29,562 nt of DNA from Bacteroidota bacterium (GTDB lineage: Bacteria > Bacteroidota > Ignavibacteria > Ignavibacteriales > Ignavibacteriaceae), in assembly GCA_030706105.1 (NCBI GenBank), contig JAUZPC010000002.1, forward strand, positions 1 through 29,562, written 5' to 3'. Position 1 is the stretch's first letter. Every line of letters begins with the position of its first letter. The notes beneath the pieces are model-generated. The model saw nothing but the letters and a program-made list of their open reading frames with translations. It did not search any database and was not told the origin of the DNA. Below, in pieces: positions 7,445 to 15,658 of this stretch. The translations under genes and the position numbers were made by a program.

Positions 7445-9838
7445 ATGGAAACAGAAAGCAACTCAATTGCACCTTCTTTTTATTGCCAGTATTTAAACGG
7501 AAATTGTAATGAACAAGATGGGAATAAATATGAAAATGAAGCGTTTTTTATTTATCCTTCGGAACCAGCAATTTTAGCAAAAATTATTTATGAAACAGTA
7601 AAGCAATTACAACAGCATAGTGCAAAATTAAATTGGCTGTCATGGGAGAATCTTTCTATTGGCGGGCAAGTAATATTTTGTGAGATTTGTAAAGCAATCA
7701 AATCTTCAAAATTAATTGTTGCGAATATTACCAATATAAATTTTAATGTTCTTTTTGAACTTGGATTTGCAATAGGTCTAAGAAAACCTGTTTTGACTGT
7801 TAGAGACACAAGCTACTCTGAACATAATAAGAGCATTGATGAAATAGGAATTTTTGATACAATTGGTTATGAATCATTTTCAAATAGTAAAGAATTAGTA
7901 AGTAAAATTAATAGTAAAAAAGCTTATTCACCTGTTATTCCTATTTCCACTGATATAAAAAAACAGCAACCTATTTACTACATAAAATCACACATAGATA
8001 CAGACGGAAGTTTAAAACTAAATTCATGTTTAAAAAAATCATATTTCCATTTTAGATCGTTTGATCCTAAAGAAACCACGCGACTTTCCCTTCATGAAGC
8101 TTATAAACAAGTGATGCAGTCTGCAAGTATTGTTGCCCATTTAATGGATTCGAATAGAAATGGATCTGTCGTAAATAATGCCAGAGCAGCTTTTATATGC
8201 GGTATGGCCTTAGCTGCCGGAAAACATGTGCTTATGCTACAAGAAGGGATTAACATGCAGCCTATAGATTATAGAGATATCATAGTGTCCTATAACGATC
8301 CCGAATTAATACCACATATCATAGAAAAAATTGTAAGAAAAACTGCTGATTCTGTTCAATCTATAGAAAGAGCACAAATTCCTTTACCCAAAGGACTTCT
8401 TGAAAGAATTGATTTAGGTGATGTAGCTGCCGAAAATGAGATTCAATCTTTGGGTAATTACTTTGTAAAAACACCTCAGTTCCAACAAACGCGCCAAGGA
8501 CACGCAAGATTAGTTATTGGAAGAAAAGGCTCTGGTAAAACAGCATTATTTTATGGAGTTAGAAATCAATTAATACCTCAAAAAGATTATTTAATTATTG
8601 ACCTTAAACCAGAAGGCCATCAGTTTATTCGTTTTAGAGAAAAGATATTACAAGATTTAGGCGAAGGATTAAAATTACATGCTCTGACTAGTTTCTGGTT
8701 TTATTTATTGCTTTTAGAAATCATCAATAAAATTCTTGAGCATGAGGTAAAAGATGCCTATTTAAACGAAAAAACTATTAAAAGATATGAAAGCTTAAAA
8801 AATTTATATGAGAAACATACGGATGGAGAAGGCGATTTTTCAGAACGATTAATGAATTTAATAAATAAAATTATTGAAAGATTTCCTCAAAAGTCTAGAA
8901 ATGAAATTAAAAACTCTGAAATCACTAATATCATTTATTCAAATGATATAAACGAATTATTAAACACTACATTATCATATTCAGATAAAATTCAGGAGAT
9001 ATGGATCCTTTTTGATAACATTGACAAGAGCTTCCCTGCACATGGAATCGAAAATGAAGATATTTATATTATCCAAAGTTTACTAGAAGCAACAAGAAAA
9101 ATCCAAAGATCTTTTAATAGTAAAAACATTCAATGCACAGCAACAATTTTCCTTAGAAGAGATGTATATGAAATATTAGTTGACCAAACACCAGACAGAG
9201 GGAAAGAACAATATGTAAATCTGGACTGGTCTGATATTGAATTAATAAAAGAATTATTACTTAGAAGGTTTAAATATCAAGCTCCAGAATTAGGTAATAA
9301 CTTTAAGGATGTATGGGCCAATTTATTCGAATTACATGTATTCGGAGAGGACTCATTTTTATATATAATAAATAGGACCTTTTTACGCCCTCGTGACGTT
9401 TTAAATTTTGTTCGGAAATGTATTCAGGTTGCGGTGAGTAGAGATCATGAAAGAGTGGATGAACAAGACATTATTACAGCAGAACAACAATTCTCCGAAG
9501 ATATGTTAAATGAACTTCGATATGAAATGCGAGATGTTCTTAATACAAAACTTGATCTTATTTTGAGTTTTATAGATTGTAAAAAATACATTTCAAAAGA
9601 TGAAATTGAATTGATATTACTAGATAATGGGATAATGGAAAGTGATATTGATAAATTCATAAATCTATTTTTGTGGTTTTCATTTATTGGAATCAAAGAT
9701 GCTGAAGAAGAAATTTATTCTTATAATTACCTATATAATGTGCCAAAATTAAATGCTATTATTAAAAATAAATACGATTCTAATATAGTTTATTGTGTGC
9801 ACCCTACTTTTAGGATGTCATTAAACATTAAAGAATAA
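7445..9838 (+). CDS. TIR/NDT-like tandem domain and P-loop ATPase protein, anti-phage defence candidate
   Basis: A 797-aa multidomain protein without signal peptide. Residues about 30-160 look like a TIR-like/nucleoside 2-deoxyribosyltransferase-like fold: FFIYPSEP, then IKSSKLIVANIT, and NVLFELGFAIGLRKPVL with candidate catalytic Glu105. Residues about 195-290 repeat the plan (SASIVAHLMD, NNARAAFICGMALAAGKHVLML) but lack that Glu. A P-loop ATPase follows, with Walker A GRKGSGKT (359-366) and Walker B IWILFDNID (519-527), resembling the Sll1717-type ATPase group. The C-terminal third is helical and may sense or oligomerise. The ATG follows AGAGGA at 7435-7440. Effector-like N-terminus plus NTPase is the layout of STAND-like defence proteins; that role and any NAD+ cleavage are inferred. 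Its AT-rich coding sequence differs from the late genes and suggests recent transfer. Confidence 0.8.
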   Translation: METESNSIAPSFYCQYLNGNCNEQDGNKYENEAFFIYPSEPAILAKIIYETVKQLQQHSAKLNWLSWENLSIGGQVIFCEICKAIKSSKLIVANITNINFNVLFELGFAIGLRKPVLTVRDTSYSEHNKSIDEIGIFDTIGYESFSNSKELVSKINSKKAYSPVIPISTDIKKQQPIYYIKSHIDTDGSLKLNSCLKKSYFHFRSFDPKETTRLSLHEAYKQVMQSASIVAHLMDSNRNGSVVNNARAAFICGMALAAGKHVLMLQEGINMQPIDYRDIIVSYNDPELIPHIIEKIVRKTADSVQSIERAQIPLPKGLLERIDLGDVAAENEIQSLGNYFVKTPQFQQTRQGHARLVIGRKGSGKTALFYGVRNQLIPQKDYLIIDLKPEGHQFIRFREKILQDLGEGLKLHALTSFWFYLLLLEIINKILEHEVKDAYLNEKTIKRYESLKNLYEKHTDGEGDFSERLMNLINKIIERFPQKSRNEIKNSEITNIIYSNDINELLNTTLSYSDKIQEIWILFDNIDKSFPAHGIENEDIYIIQSLLEATRKIQRSFNSKNIQCTATIFLRRDVYEILVDQTPDRGKEQYVNLDWSDIELIKELLLRRFKYQAPELGNNFKDVWANLFELHVFGEDSFLYIINRTFLRPRDVLNFVRKCIQVAVSRDHERVDEQDIITAEQQFSEDMLNELRYEMRDVLNTKLDLILSFIDCKKYISKDEIELILLDNGIMESDIDKFINLFLWFSFIGIKDAEEEIYSYNYLYNVPKLNAIIKNKYDSNIVYCVHPTFRMSLNIKE

Positions 9839-10428
9839 ATAAAACAATAATATTATATAAGAGCTGACTAAATATATAAAAAGGGATATATATATAGGTA
9901 AGATAGATAATTAAAATGCTAGAAGTTATGTTATACTTGCATTTTATAATCCTTTACACATACATATTATCCTGTTTATATGATTAACTCATAATAACGA
10001 AAATATCTAGCCTTATTATATTTATATATATTTCACCAGATTTCAAATAAGTATTAATTAACAAAGGGAACTTCTTTGATGACCAGAATAAATATCTGGC
10101 TAAAAATAAAAATATTAAGATGATATCTTTAAAAAATCTGGAGATTAAAATAAATTTTTGTAGAAACACTATTCTAAAACGCCGAAGTATAGAAAGTTGT
10201 TAATTACCTTAATAAGAAAATAGAGGCATCATTGTTGTTTATAAAAAAGTTATCCTGTAAGTAAAAAAATGAATAATATACCTACTCATCAATGAAAGAG
10301 ATAAATTATAAATGTAAAATATAAAAATTTGCAGTACAAAATTTAAATTCAAAATGTAAAGAACAGATTAGGCGGATAACAAACATAATGCTAAAAATAA
10401 GACAATGAAGAAAAGATATAACCAGGAA
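9839..10428. other. AT-rich gene-free stretch between the ATPase gene and the repressor gene
   Basis: About 590 bp, very AT-rich. I see no gene, RNA or strong hairpin. A left border of the element could lie here or farther left, but no copy of the tRNA-Ser end was found. Confidence 0.4.
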
Positions 10429-11217
10429 TTACATATCGATTTCTTTCCCGTGTTTTTTACATACCTTGCCCACATGAATAAGTTCAGAGGAGGGGATTTC
10501 AATATCAGGATATTTGGGATTAAAGCATTTTAGAATGGTTAAATCCTTGTTAAGGATAATTTGACGGATAACATAACGGCCTTCAGGCAAAGCGGCAACA
10601 ACTATATCACCTGAAATAACCTTTTCTGCAAGATCGATCAGCAAAATATCACCAGGAACAATACTTTTAGCACTCAGGCTATCGGTCATCTGGTCACCGG
10701 TAGCTTCAATAGCAAAGCACTTTTCCTTATTGGGATAACAAAAAAATGAGAAGCCTATAAGGTTGTTTTCAGACATATCCAGCTCTCCATTTATGAATGT
10801 GAATTTTTCCAATATTGGAAATTTGTCGACATAAATATATTTAAACTTCATATAGTCTGAAGGATAGGTTGAATTATGCTCAGACAAAGGAGCTGATTTA
10901 TCCGAAACAGCATTACCGGGTATATAAGAAGCAGCACCGGCCGAAGAAACAGACTGAGGATGATCCAATACACTATTTATTTCATCGATAGCCTTCTTAA
11001 TTCGGAAATATATGTCAGCTTTTACCCTTTTCTCCCCTCTTAAATGCCAATCAAGATTTTGTCTGACAATTCCTATTTTCTCGGCAATAAGAGAAATGGG
11101 AATACCGGAATCCTTAATGAGTTTTTTTAACTCACTTCTAGAAGGCAACTGAGGAATTACCATTGTTTCTTTCAATGGTATAGAGCCATTACTATCATTT
11201 TTGGGCTTGTTACTCAT
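10429..11217 (-). CDS. CI/LexA-like phage repressor with a substituted S24 peptidase domain
   Basis: A 262-aa DNA-binding repressor. A helix-turn-helix domain covers about residues 28-80 (LIAEKIGIVRQNLDWHLRGE). After a polar linker (85-120), an S24/LexA-like C-terminal domain follows at about 155-260. At the nucleophile site the usual G-D-S-M reads GDQM (174-177), and where LexA has the catalytic Lys in TVKRL this protein has YVIRQ (Ile217). Both catalytic residues therefore appear replaced, so RecA-stimulated self-cleavage should not occur; the fold probably serves oligomerisation. The ATG at 11217 is chosen over 11238 because GGGGG lies just before it and because the upstream start falls inside a palindromic operator. 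It is transcribed away from the replication gene, the classic lysogeny-switch layout. Confidence 0.85.
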   Translation of the reverse strand: MSNKPKNDSNGSIPLKETMVIPQLPSRSELKKLIKDSGIPISLIAEKIGIVRQNLDWHLRGEKRVKADIYFRIKKAIDEINSVLDHPQSVSSAGAASYIPGNAVSDKSAPLSEHNSTYPSDYMKFKYIYVDKFPILEKFTFINGELDMSENNLIGFSFFCYPNKEKCFAIEATGDQMTDSLSAKSIVPGDILLIDLAEKVISGDIVVAALPEGRYVIRQIILNKDLTILKCFNPKYPDIEIPSSELIHVGKVCKKHGKEIDM

Positions 11218-11229
11218 AGTTATACCCCC

Positions 11230-11252
11230 GTAATACATATAATTTGTATTAC
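11230..11252. promoter_or_regulatory. Palindromic operator at the repressor promoter
   Basis: GTAATACA (11230-11237), a 7-nt spacer, and TGTATTAC (11245-11252) form a perfect 8-bp inverted repeat just upstream of the repressor start codon. Half-site-like words TAATACA (11355-11361) and TGTATTA (11434-11440) occur farther into the switch region. Its size and position fit a dimeric helix-turn-helix repressor controlling its own gene. Confidence 0.65.
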
Positions 11253-11294
11253 TTCTGTTTATGTGTTAATGGAAAACAGATTAATAAGATGATT

Positions 11295-11349
11295 CAAATA
11301 CTTTGCAATTTACTCAGATATACTTGTCAAATACTTGCTAAATACTTTG
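11295..11349. promoter_or_regulatory. Array of five 11-bp direct repeats in the switch region
   Basis: Units begin at 11295, 11306, 11317, 11328 and 11339: CAAATACTTTG, CAATTTACTCA, GATATACTTGT, CAAATACTTGC, TAAATACTTTG. The second is degenerate. The 11-bp period places each unit on the same DNA face, as in operators of ribbon-helix-helix proteins such as Arc, and such a protein is encoded 95 bp downstream. A related word (AATATACTTTG) occurs at 13538-13548 before the late genes. Confidence 0.6.
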
Positions 11350-11443
11350 AAAATTAATACATTATTCTAAAAGCAAATATTTAACAATATTTTAATAAAA
11401 CTTAAAGTATTATATTAATAAAAGCAAGGGAAATGTATTAAAT

Positions 11444-11632
11444 ATGAAAAGAATACAAAAGAAACTAAAGGATCAGGGATTAACCCACCAAATAATAAGC
11501 ATAGAAATGAGGGACAAATTAAAAATATCGGCAAAAAAGCGAGGTATGACTCTGCAATCTTTTACTGATACGTTATTAAAATATGGTTTGGAAAACAGCG
11601 ACAAAGTATTAAAAAGCGTTTACATAAGCTAA
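11444..11632 (+). CDS. Small ribbon-helix-helix (Arc/CopG-like) DNA-binding protein
   Basis: A 62-aa basic protein. After a lysine-rich start, residues about 18-52 fit a ribbon-helix-helix fold: a short strand HQIISIEM, helix RDKLKISAKKRG, a turn at GMT, and helix LQSFTDTLLKYGLEN. Such proteins bind DNA as dimers on tandem direct repeats, and an array of 11-bp repeats lies directly upstream, so self-regulation or control of the switch is likely, playing a Cro- or Arc-like role opposite the divergent repressor. The ribosome binding site is weak (GGG about 13 nt upstream). The gene precedes the replication gene by 76 bp and is probably cotranscribed with it. Confidence 0.7.
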   Translation: MKRIQKKLKDQGLTHQIISIEMRDKLKISAKKRGMTLQSFTDTLLKYGLENSDKVLKSVYIS

Positions 11633-11644
11633 AGGATACATTTT

Positions 11645-11671
11645 GATGTAAAGGGGGCAGAAATTTACATC
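11645..11671 (+). promoter_or_regulatory. Inverted repeat in the leader of the replication gene
   Basis: GATGTAAA (11645-11652) and TTTACATC (11664-11671) are exact complements with an 11-nt spacer containing GGGGG. It ends 37 bp before the replication gene start. It could be an operator or an RNA hairpin affecting translation. Confidence 0.45.
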
Positions 11672-11708
11672 AGGTTTTAATCTGACTTTATGCGGAGGGA
11701 TTGTAGTT

Positions 11709-12785
11709 ATGGCAAATGTTCAAAAAGAACATGGATTCACAGCTATTGCCAATGAAATAATTGAAAACATATTTCTCTTCCCATTTACAAGGCTGGATAT
11801 TGCAATAATTTTTCTCATTTTAAGATTTACATACGGCTATCAAAGGAAGAACTCGGGGATATCATTAACACAATTTGAAAAATTCACAAATCAAAACAAA
11901 TCAAACATTTCGCGAGCACTTCAAAAGTTAAAAAAAGCTAATGTAATAAAAATAATAGCACCGGCTAAAGGAATGAGTCCCAGGATAATTGCATTCAATA
12001 AAAACTATGAAGAATGGGACAGGTCAAAACTTAACATAGTTCGTGAAGAAATAATAATTGAAGCAGCAGCAGACAAGAGCACATTAATAATTTCGGAAAA
12101 TGGCATCATAGTATCCACAGAGCAAGGGTTATCTGGCACACAACCCCCAGAGTTATCCACCATACAACCCCTGCAGTTATCCGCACAACAACCTAAAGAG
12201 TTGTCGAGGGAACAACATAAAGAGTTATCCAGGGAAGAACCAATAAATAAAGAAGAAAATAAAATGAAAGAAAATGATAATGATAATCATAATTTAATTT
12301 TTTATATGGTAAATAATAAAGCAATTGAAAAAGCAAACGACCCGAAGGCAGCAGCAGAAGAAGCAACAAAAAATGCACTAAAGGACCTTGACAGGCGGCT
12401 TGTTTCACTTTACATCTCCTGTTTTTCCTATCACCCAAACATATATGAACTCGAAGCCATAAAAAAAGAAATTATGGAAGATGATCGCCTAACAAAATTT
12501 GAAATACTAAAGATTGTTCAGGATAGTTTTCATAAAGTAGCTACATATGACACCAAAAAGAGAAATACAAATTATATAGCAGGAGTAATAAAAAATATGA
12601 AGCAGGAGTTATATGCAAAAAAGGAAAAAAGGAAAAAAGAGGAGGAAAAATCAGCTATGTTGAATATATCCCACAATGAGGAATATATCCCGGGGACTAT
12701 ATATGGAGCTTATTTAGAAAATATGGAGAAAGGTATAAAAGAGGAAAAAGAAAAATTGAAAGGCAAAAAGACTGATTGTACCTAA
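11709..12785 (+). CDS. Phage replication initiator, lambda O-like, with origin iterons in its gene
   Basis: A 358-aa protein. Residues 1-105 match the phage replication protein O N-terminal winged-helix type (GFTAIANEI, LRFTYGYQRK, NKSNISRALQKLKKANVI, the recognition helix). A polar linker at 140-179 is built of five 8-residue repeats of the form ELSxxQPx, encoded by 24-bp DNA repeats. The C-terminal part (about 205-320) is helical, with a DnaD-like ending near NTNYIAGVIKNMKQEL, which may bind a host helicase loader or helicase. As in lambda, the protein is expected to bind repeats inside its own gene and open DNA there. GGAGGG lies 9 nt before the ATG. No phage helicase, loader, primase or polymerase is seen, so host machinery is probably recruited. 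Confidence 0.85.
   Translation: MANVQKEHGFTAIANEIIENIFLFPFTRLDIAIIFLILRFTYGYQRKNSGISLTQFEKFTNQNKSNISRALQKLKKANVIKIIAPAKGMSPRIIAFNKNYEEWDRSKLNIVREEIIIEAAADKSTLIISENGIIVSTEQGLSGTQPPELSTIQPLQLSAQQPKELSREQHKELSREEPINKEENKMKENDNDNHNLIFYMVNNKAIEKANDPKAAAEEATKNALKDLDRRLVSLYISCFSYHPNIYELEAIKKEIMEDDRLTKFEILKIVQDSFHKVATYDTKKRNTNYIAGVIKNMKQELYAKKEKRKKEEEKSAMLNISHNEEYIPGTIYGAYLENMEKGIKEEKEKLKGKKTDCT
12112..12310 (+). other. Probable replication origin: five 24-bp iterons plus AT-rich stretch
   Basis: Tandem 24-bp units start at 12127, 12151, 12175, 12199 and 12223, each beginning RGTTRTC. Several contain near matches to the DnaA box TTATNCACA: TTATCCACC at 12153, TTATCCGCA at 12177, TTATCCAGG at 12225, and GTATCCACA just before the array at 12112. 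A strongly AT-rich purine run (12241-12310) follows and would suit an unwinding region. The arrangement copies lambda, whose origin iterons lie within gene O. Confidence 0.75.
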
Positions 12786-12892
12786 TAAAAGATGAAGGGA
12801 AATAAGGAGATATGAAAAACATCTGAACTGGATAACGCAATATCAATGAAGGGATGATAAACATACAACTTAAATCTCTAAAAGGAGAAGTT

Positions 12893-13189
12893 ATGGCGAC
12901 AAGGGAATATAAACAATATGTTGTTGCAGAAGCACAGAGGAAAATTCAGTTCATAAAAGATAATATAAACTATCTTGTAAAGTCAGAAAATTCAGATAAT
13001 ATGGTAACCGAATTCTTTACAATTTACGATTATTATAAAAAGCACCACAGATTAAATAAAAGGAACTGCGAAAAAATAACAGTAATCTATATAGTGACCA
13101 TGAAAGTCTATGAAAATAATAACATGAGAGAGGATATGAATATAAACGGATATAAGAATATGAGGGGAAGAAACAGGCACTCCGCCTAA
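12893..13189 (+). CDS. Small basic protein of unknown function in the early region
   Basis: A 98-aa charged protein with no signal or membrane segment. The start at 12893 (MATREYKQ) is preferred over the in-frame ATG at 12854 because AAAGGAG lies 5-6 nt upstream. Residues 1-60 are helical and rich in K, Y and N; the C-terminus is Arg/Asn-rich and probably disordered. It follows the replication gene by about 110 bp in the same direction. I do not recognise a family. It is in the place where a small terminase subunit might be expected, but no such features are visible. Confidence 0.55.
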   Translation: MATREYKQYVVAEAQRKIQFIKDNINYLVKSENSDNMVTEFFTIYDYYKKHHRLNKRNCEKITVIYIVTMKVYENNNMREDMNINGYKNMRGRNRHSA

Positions 13190-13590
13190 AGATGCCAGTT
13201 TCATATACCCCATCATATTCTTTCAAATGTTTTATAAATAATCATACTTAGCATATTCCAGATCTAGATGTATTATGAAGATGATTTTACGCCTGTGAGA
13301 TGGGAATCTGTATAGCAGAAGATATTATGGTATGTTTCACGTTTAACCTCATTTTTAGTTGAAAAAAAAAAGAAATTACATTTTTATTAAAAATCAGGTT
13401 TTATGGAGAACAAAATATAATGATTTAAGATAACATGCAATCAAATTTCAAAATTTTTCAAAATTTTACAATACATTTACCGGCCTTTCAAGATTTTTCC
13501 TATGCGTAATACTCATATTTCCTTTGAAATATTTTAAAATATACTTTGAATTATTTGCTTTTTACTCTTTTCGAACATATATTGTTTTCC
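13190..13590 (+). promoter_or_regulatory. Long leader before the late genes, with A-tract repeats and an operator-like word
   Basis: A 400-bp gene-free stretch at the position where terminase genes normally stand. TTCAAAATTT is repeated exactly in tandem at 13447-13456 and 13457-13466, giving phased A-tracts. AATATACTTTG at 13538-13548 resembles the 11-bp units of the early array. It probably holds the late promoter; no exact start site can be given. Confidence 0.4.
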
Positions 13591-14772
13591 ATGAAGGCAG
13601 CCGAGGCACTAAGAGGGACGCTTAATTTAGCCCGAAGATTATTCAAGCAAAAAGCGAATTACCGGGATTATAACTTTCAGTACGGGGGAAGTTCGGCTGG
13701 AGACAATTATATACCGGCACTAAGCAGCTATTCAGGTTACGGCTCTCTGTATAATCAAGTAAAAAGCTGGGTATTCAATGCAGTTTCATTAAGAAGCGAA
13801 GACGTAGCAAAAACAAAATTCAGGCTTTATACAACAAGAATCGTAAAAGGAATAGAAACGATAGAAGAAATATACAGACATCCCGTAATTGACATAATAA
13901 CATCTCCAAACAGCTATCTGAGCTGGTATGACCTGCTATATATAACGATTCAGAATATGGATATACAGGGAAACTTCTACTGGCTTAAAGAAAGGGACAG
14001 AATGAAAGTGCTGCGTTCGATCAGGCCGGTATTCCCTAAAAATATCACAATCATCCCTGATCAGGAAAATTACATTAAGTGTTATAAATACAGAGACAAT
14101 ACGCGTAGTTTCAATATTGCCCAGGAAGATATAATTCATTTCAAGCATCAGAAAGCAGGTGACCTTTATTATGGGCAGTCAATATTAATTGCCATTGCAG
14201 ATGTCATCAATATTAACAATGCCGAACTTCAATACCAGCTGGAAAGTTTCAACCAGCCAATTCCGCCAGTAAGCTTAGAGACAGAAAAGGATCTGGGTTT
14301 ACAAATAGCACGTGAATTACAGGAAGAATTCAGGGAAAAGTATGGAGGGATAAAAAAAATATCACGGGTGCCCGTGCTTGATAACGGCCTTAAACTGAAT
14401 ATCCATAAGAGAGCAGCACATGAGCTGGATTTCTCTCAAAGCAGAAAAGCACTGCGGGATGAAATACTATCCGCATTCCGGGTTCCGGCAAACAAACTTG
14501 GAATTGTAACAGACGTAAACAAAGCGAATGCTGATGCAGCAGATTATTCATATATGGCAAATGCAATAGATCCATTATGCCGCTATATATCGATAAAACT
14601 GACGCAGGACTTCAGGCAAGAATTCAAAAGTCCGGACCTCCTTATTCAAAATGATGATGTTGTTCCGCAGGACGTGGAAAAAAAGCTCAAATACTATGAA
14701 TCAGGATTAAAATACAAATGGCTAACAGTCGATGAAGTCCGAAGAATGGAAAACTATGATCCATTGGAATAA
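13591..14772 (+). CDS. HK97-family phage portal protein
   Basis: A 393-aa protein forming the dodecameric ring at one capsid vertex through which DNA enters. Family signs: SWVFNAVSLRSEDVAK near the start, HPVIDIITSPNSYLSWYDLLYITIQNM, an IIHFKHQ strand before GQSILIAIADVININNAELQY, the late loop NQPIPPVSLETEK, and the end with LKYYESGLKYKWLTVDEVRRMENYDPLE, as in phage_portal proteins. The length is typical. The frame extends to a TTG at 13546, but the ATG at 13591 is preferred since the extra 15 residues are hydrophobic and unlike the family; neither start has a clear ribosome binding site. It opens the late block (protease, capsid, connector) without a terminase before it. Confidence 0.9.
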   Translation: MKAAEALRGTLNLARRLFKQKANYRDYNFQYGGSSAGDNYIPALSSYSGYGSLYNQVKSWVFNAVSLRSEDVAKTKFRLYTTRIVKGIETIEEIYRHPVIDIITSPNSYLSWYDLLYITIQNMDIQGNFYWLKERDRMKVLRSIRPVFPKNITIIPDQENYIKCYKYRDNTRSFNIAQEDIIHFKHQKAGDLYYGQSILIAIADVININNAELQYQLESFNQPIPPVSLETEKDLGLQIARELQEEFREKYGGIKKISRVPVLDNGLKLNIHKRAAHELDFSQSRKALRDEILSAFRVPANKLGIVTDVNKANADAADYSYMANAIDPLCRYISIKLTQDFRQEFKSPDLLIQNDDVVPQDVEKKLKYYESGLKYKWLTVDEVRRMENYDPLE

Positions 14773-14822
14773 AGAAGAAGAAAAAAACAAAATCCAATTT
14801 TCATAAAAAAAGGGCAAATGAC

Positions 14823-15638
14823 ATGGATCCAAACATTCTCTTAAAAGAAAACTTCAACATGAAGATTCAGACAGTTGACAGGCAGGGCAAGACACTTACC
14901 TGTGTAATTGTATCAGGAAAAACAAATCGGGGAAAGCGCAAGATCGACATTCAGGGATGCAGATATGACGATTACATGAGATCACCTGTAGTACTGGCAT
15001 TCCACGATGATGAAAGAATAATTGCGCGCTGCGTGTGGTTGAAATTTCAGGATGAAGGAATAATAGCAAAGTTTGAATTCAGGGATAGTCCGCTTGCAAA
15101 CGACATATTTACGTTATACAAGGAAGGATTCCTTACAAGCTGGTCAATTGGTTTTTTGCCGCACACATGGAATTATGAAGAGGAAGAAGGAGTTGAAATA
15201 ATTCATATTACCCAATGGACACTTCTTGAAGTTTCTGCAGTTTCGATACCAATGGACAGTAATGCTATAACGATAGCTATAGGACAGGGGATTGTCCATG
15301 ACGAATACCTTATTCAGTCTGTAAAGCCTGGCAAAACAAATAAAGGCGTGGAGGACATAATTGAAACAGTGGATGACGCCCTTGCAGCTATGGCAAGTCT
15401 AGAAGAAGCTGTAAAGGCCACGCAAAGTCAGTATGTTGAATCCTTGAATACACTGAGGGACCTGTTTGATAAAATGACAGGACGGTTTGAAGATCTGCAG
15501 CAGGACATACAGACGATAAGCCAGAAAGTAAGCCAGGAAGATAATTCGATCAATATTATTGATTTTACAGATTTCACAAAAGACGTAAAGCAGCAGGTAA
15601 AACTGCATATCGATCAGAACATAAGGGGCAGAATTTAA
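14823..15638 (+). CDS. HK97-family prohead protease with C-terminal coiled-coil extension
   Basis: A 271-aa maturation protease that cleaves capsid scaffold sequences during head assembly. The catalytic pattern of the U35/HK97 family is visible: His61 in VVLAFHDDER, Ser108 in SWSIGF, and Glu136 in LLEVSAVSIPMDSNA. The protease part ends near residue 155. Residues about 170-240 form a heptad-rich helix (ALAAMASLEEAVKATQSQYV and onward), like a scaffold domain, so protease and scaffolding functions may be fused; the capsid protein itself has only a short helical N-terminus. It follows the portal by 50 bp. An in-frame ATG at 14859 is an alternative start. Confidence 0.9.
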   Translation: MDPNILLKENFNMKIQTVDRQGKTLTCVIVSGKTNRGKRKIDIQGCRYDDYMRSPVVLAFHDDERIIARCVWLKFQDEGIIAKFEFRDSPLANDIFTLYKEGFLTSWSIGFLPHTWNYEEEEGVEIIHITQWTLLEVSAVSIPMDSNAITIAIGQGIVHDEYLIQSVKPGKTNKGVEDIIETVDDALAAMASLEEAVKATQSQYVESLNTLRDLFDKMTGRFEDLQQDIQTISQKVSQEDNSINIIDFTDFTKDVKQQVKLHIDQNIRGRI

Positions 15639-15658
15639 TAATAACCTAAATAAGATAA

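Noticed and set aside
12127..12246. CRISPR-like array
   Set aside because: The 24-bp units are contiguous without spacers and translate into a regular peptide repeat inside the replication gene; they are iterons.
12893..13189. Small terminase subunit
   Set aside because: Position before the portal gene is suggestive, but no helix-turn-helix or family motif is visible and no large subunit follows.
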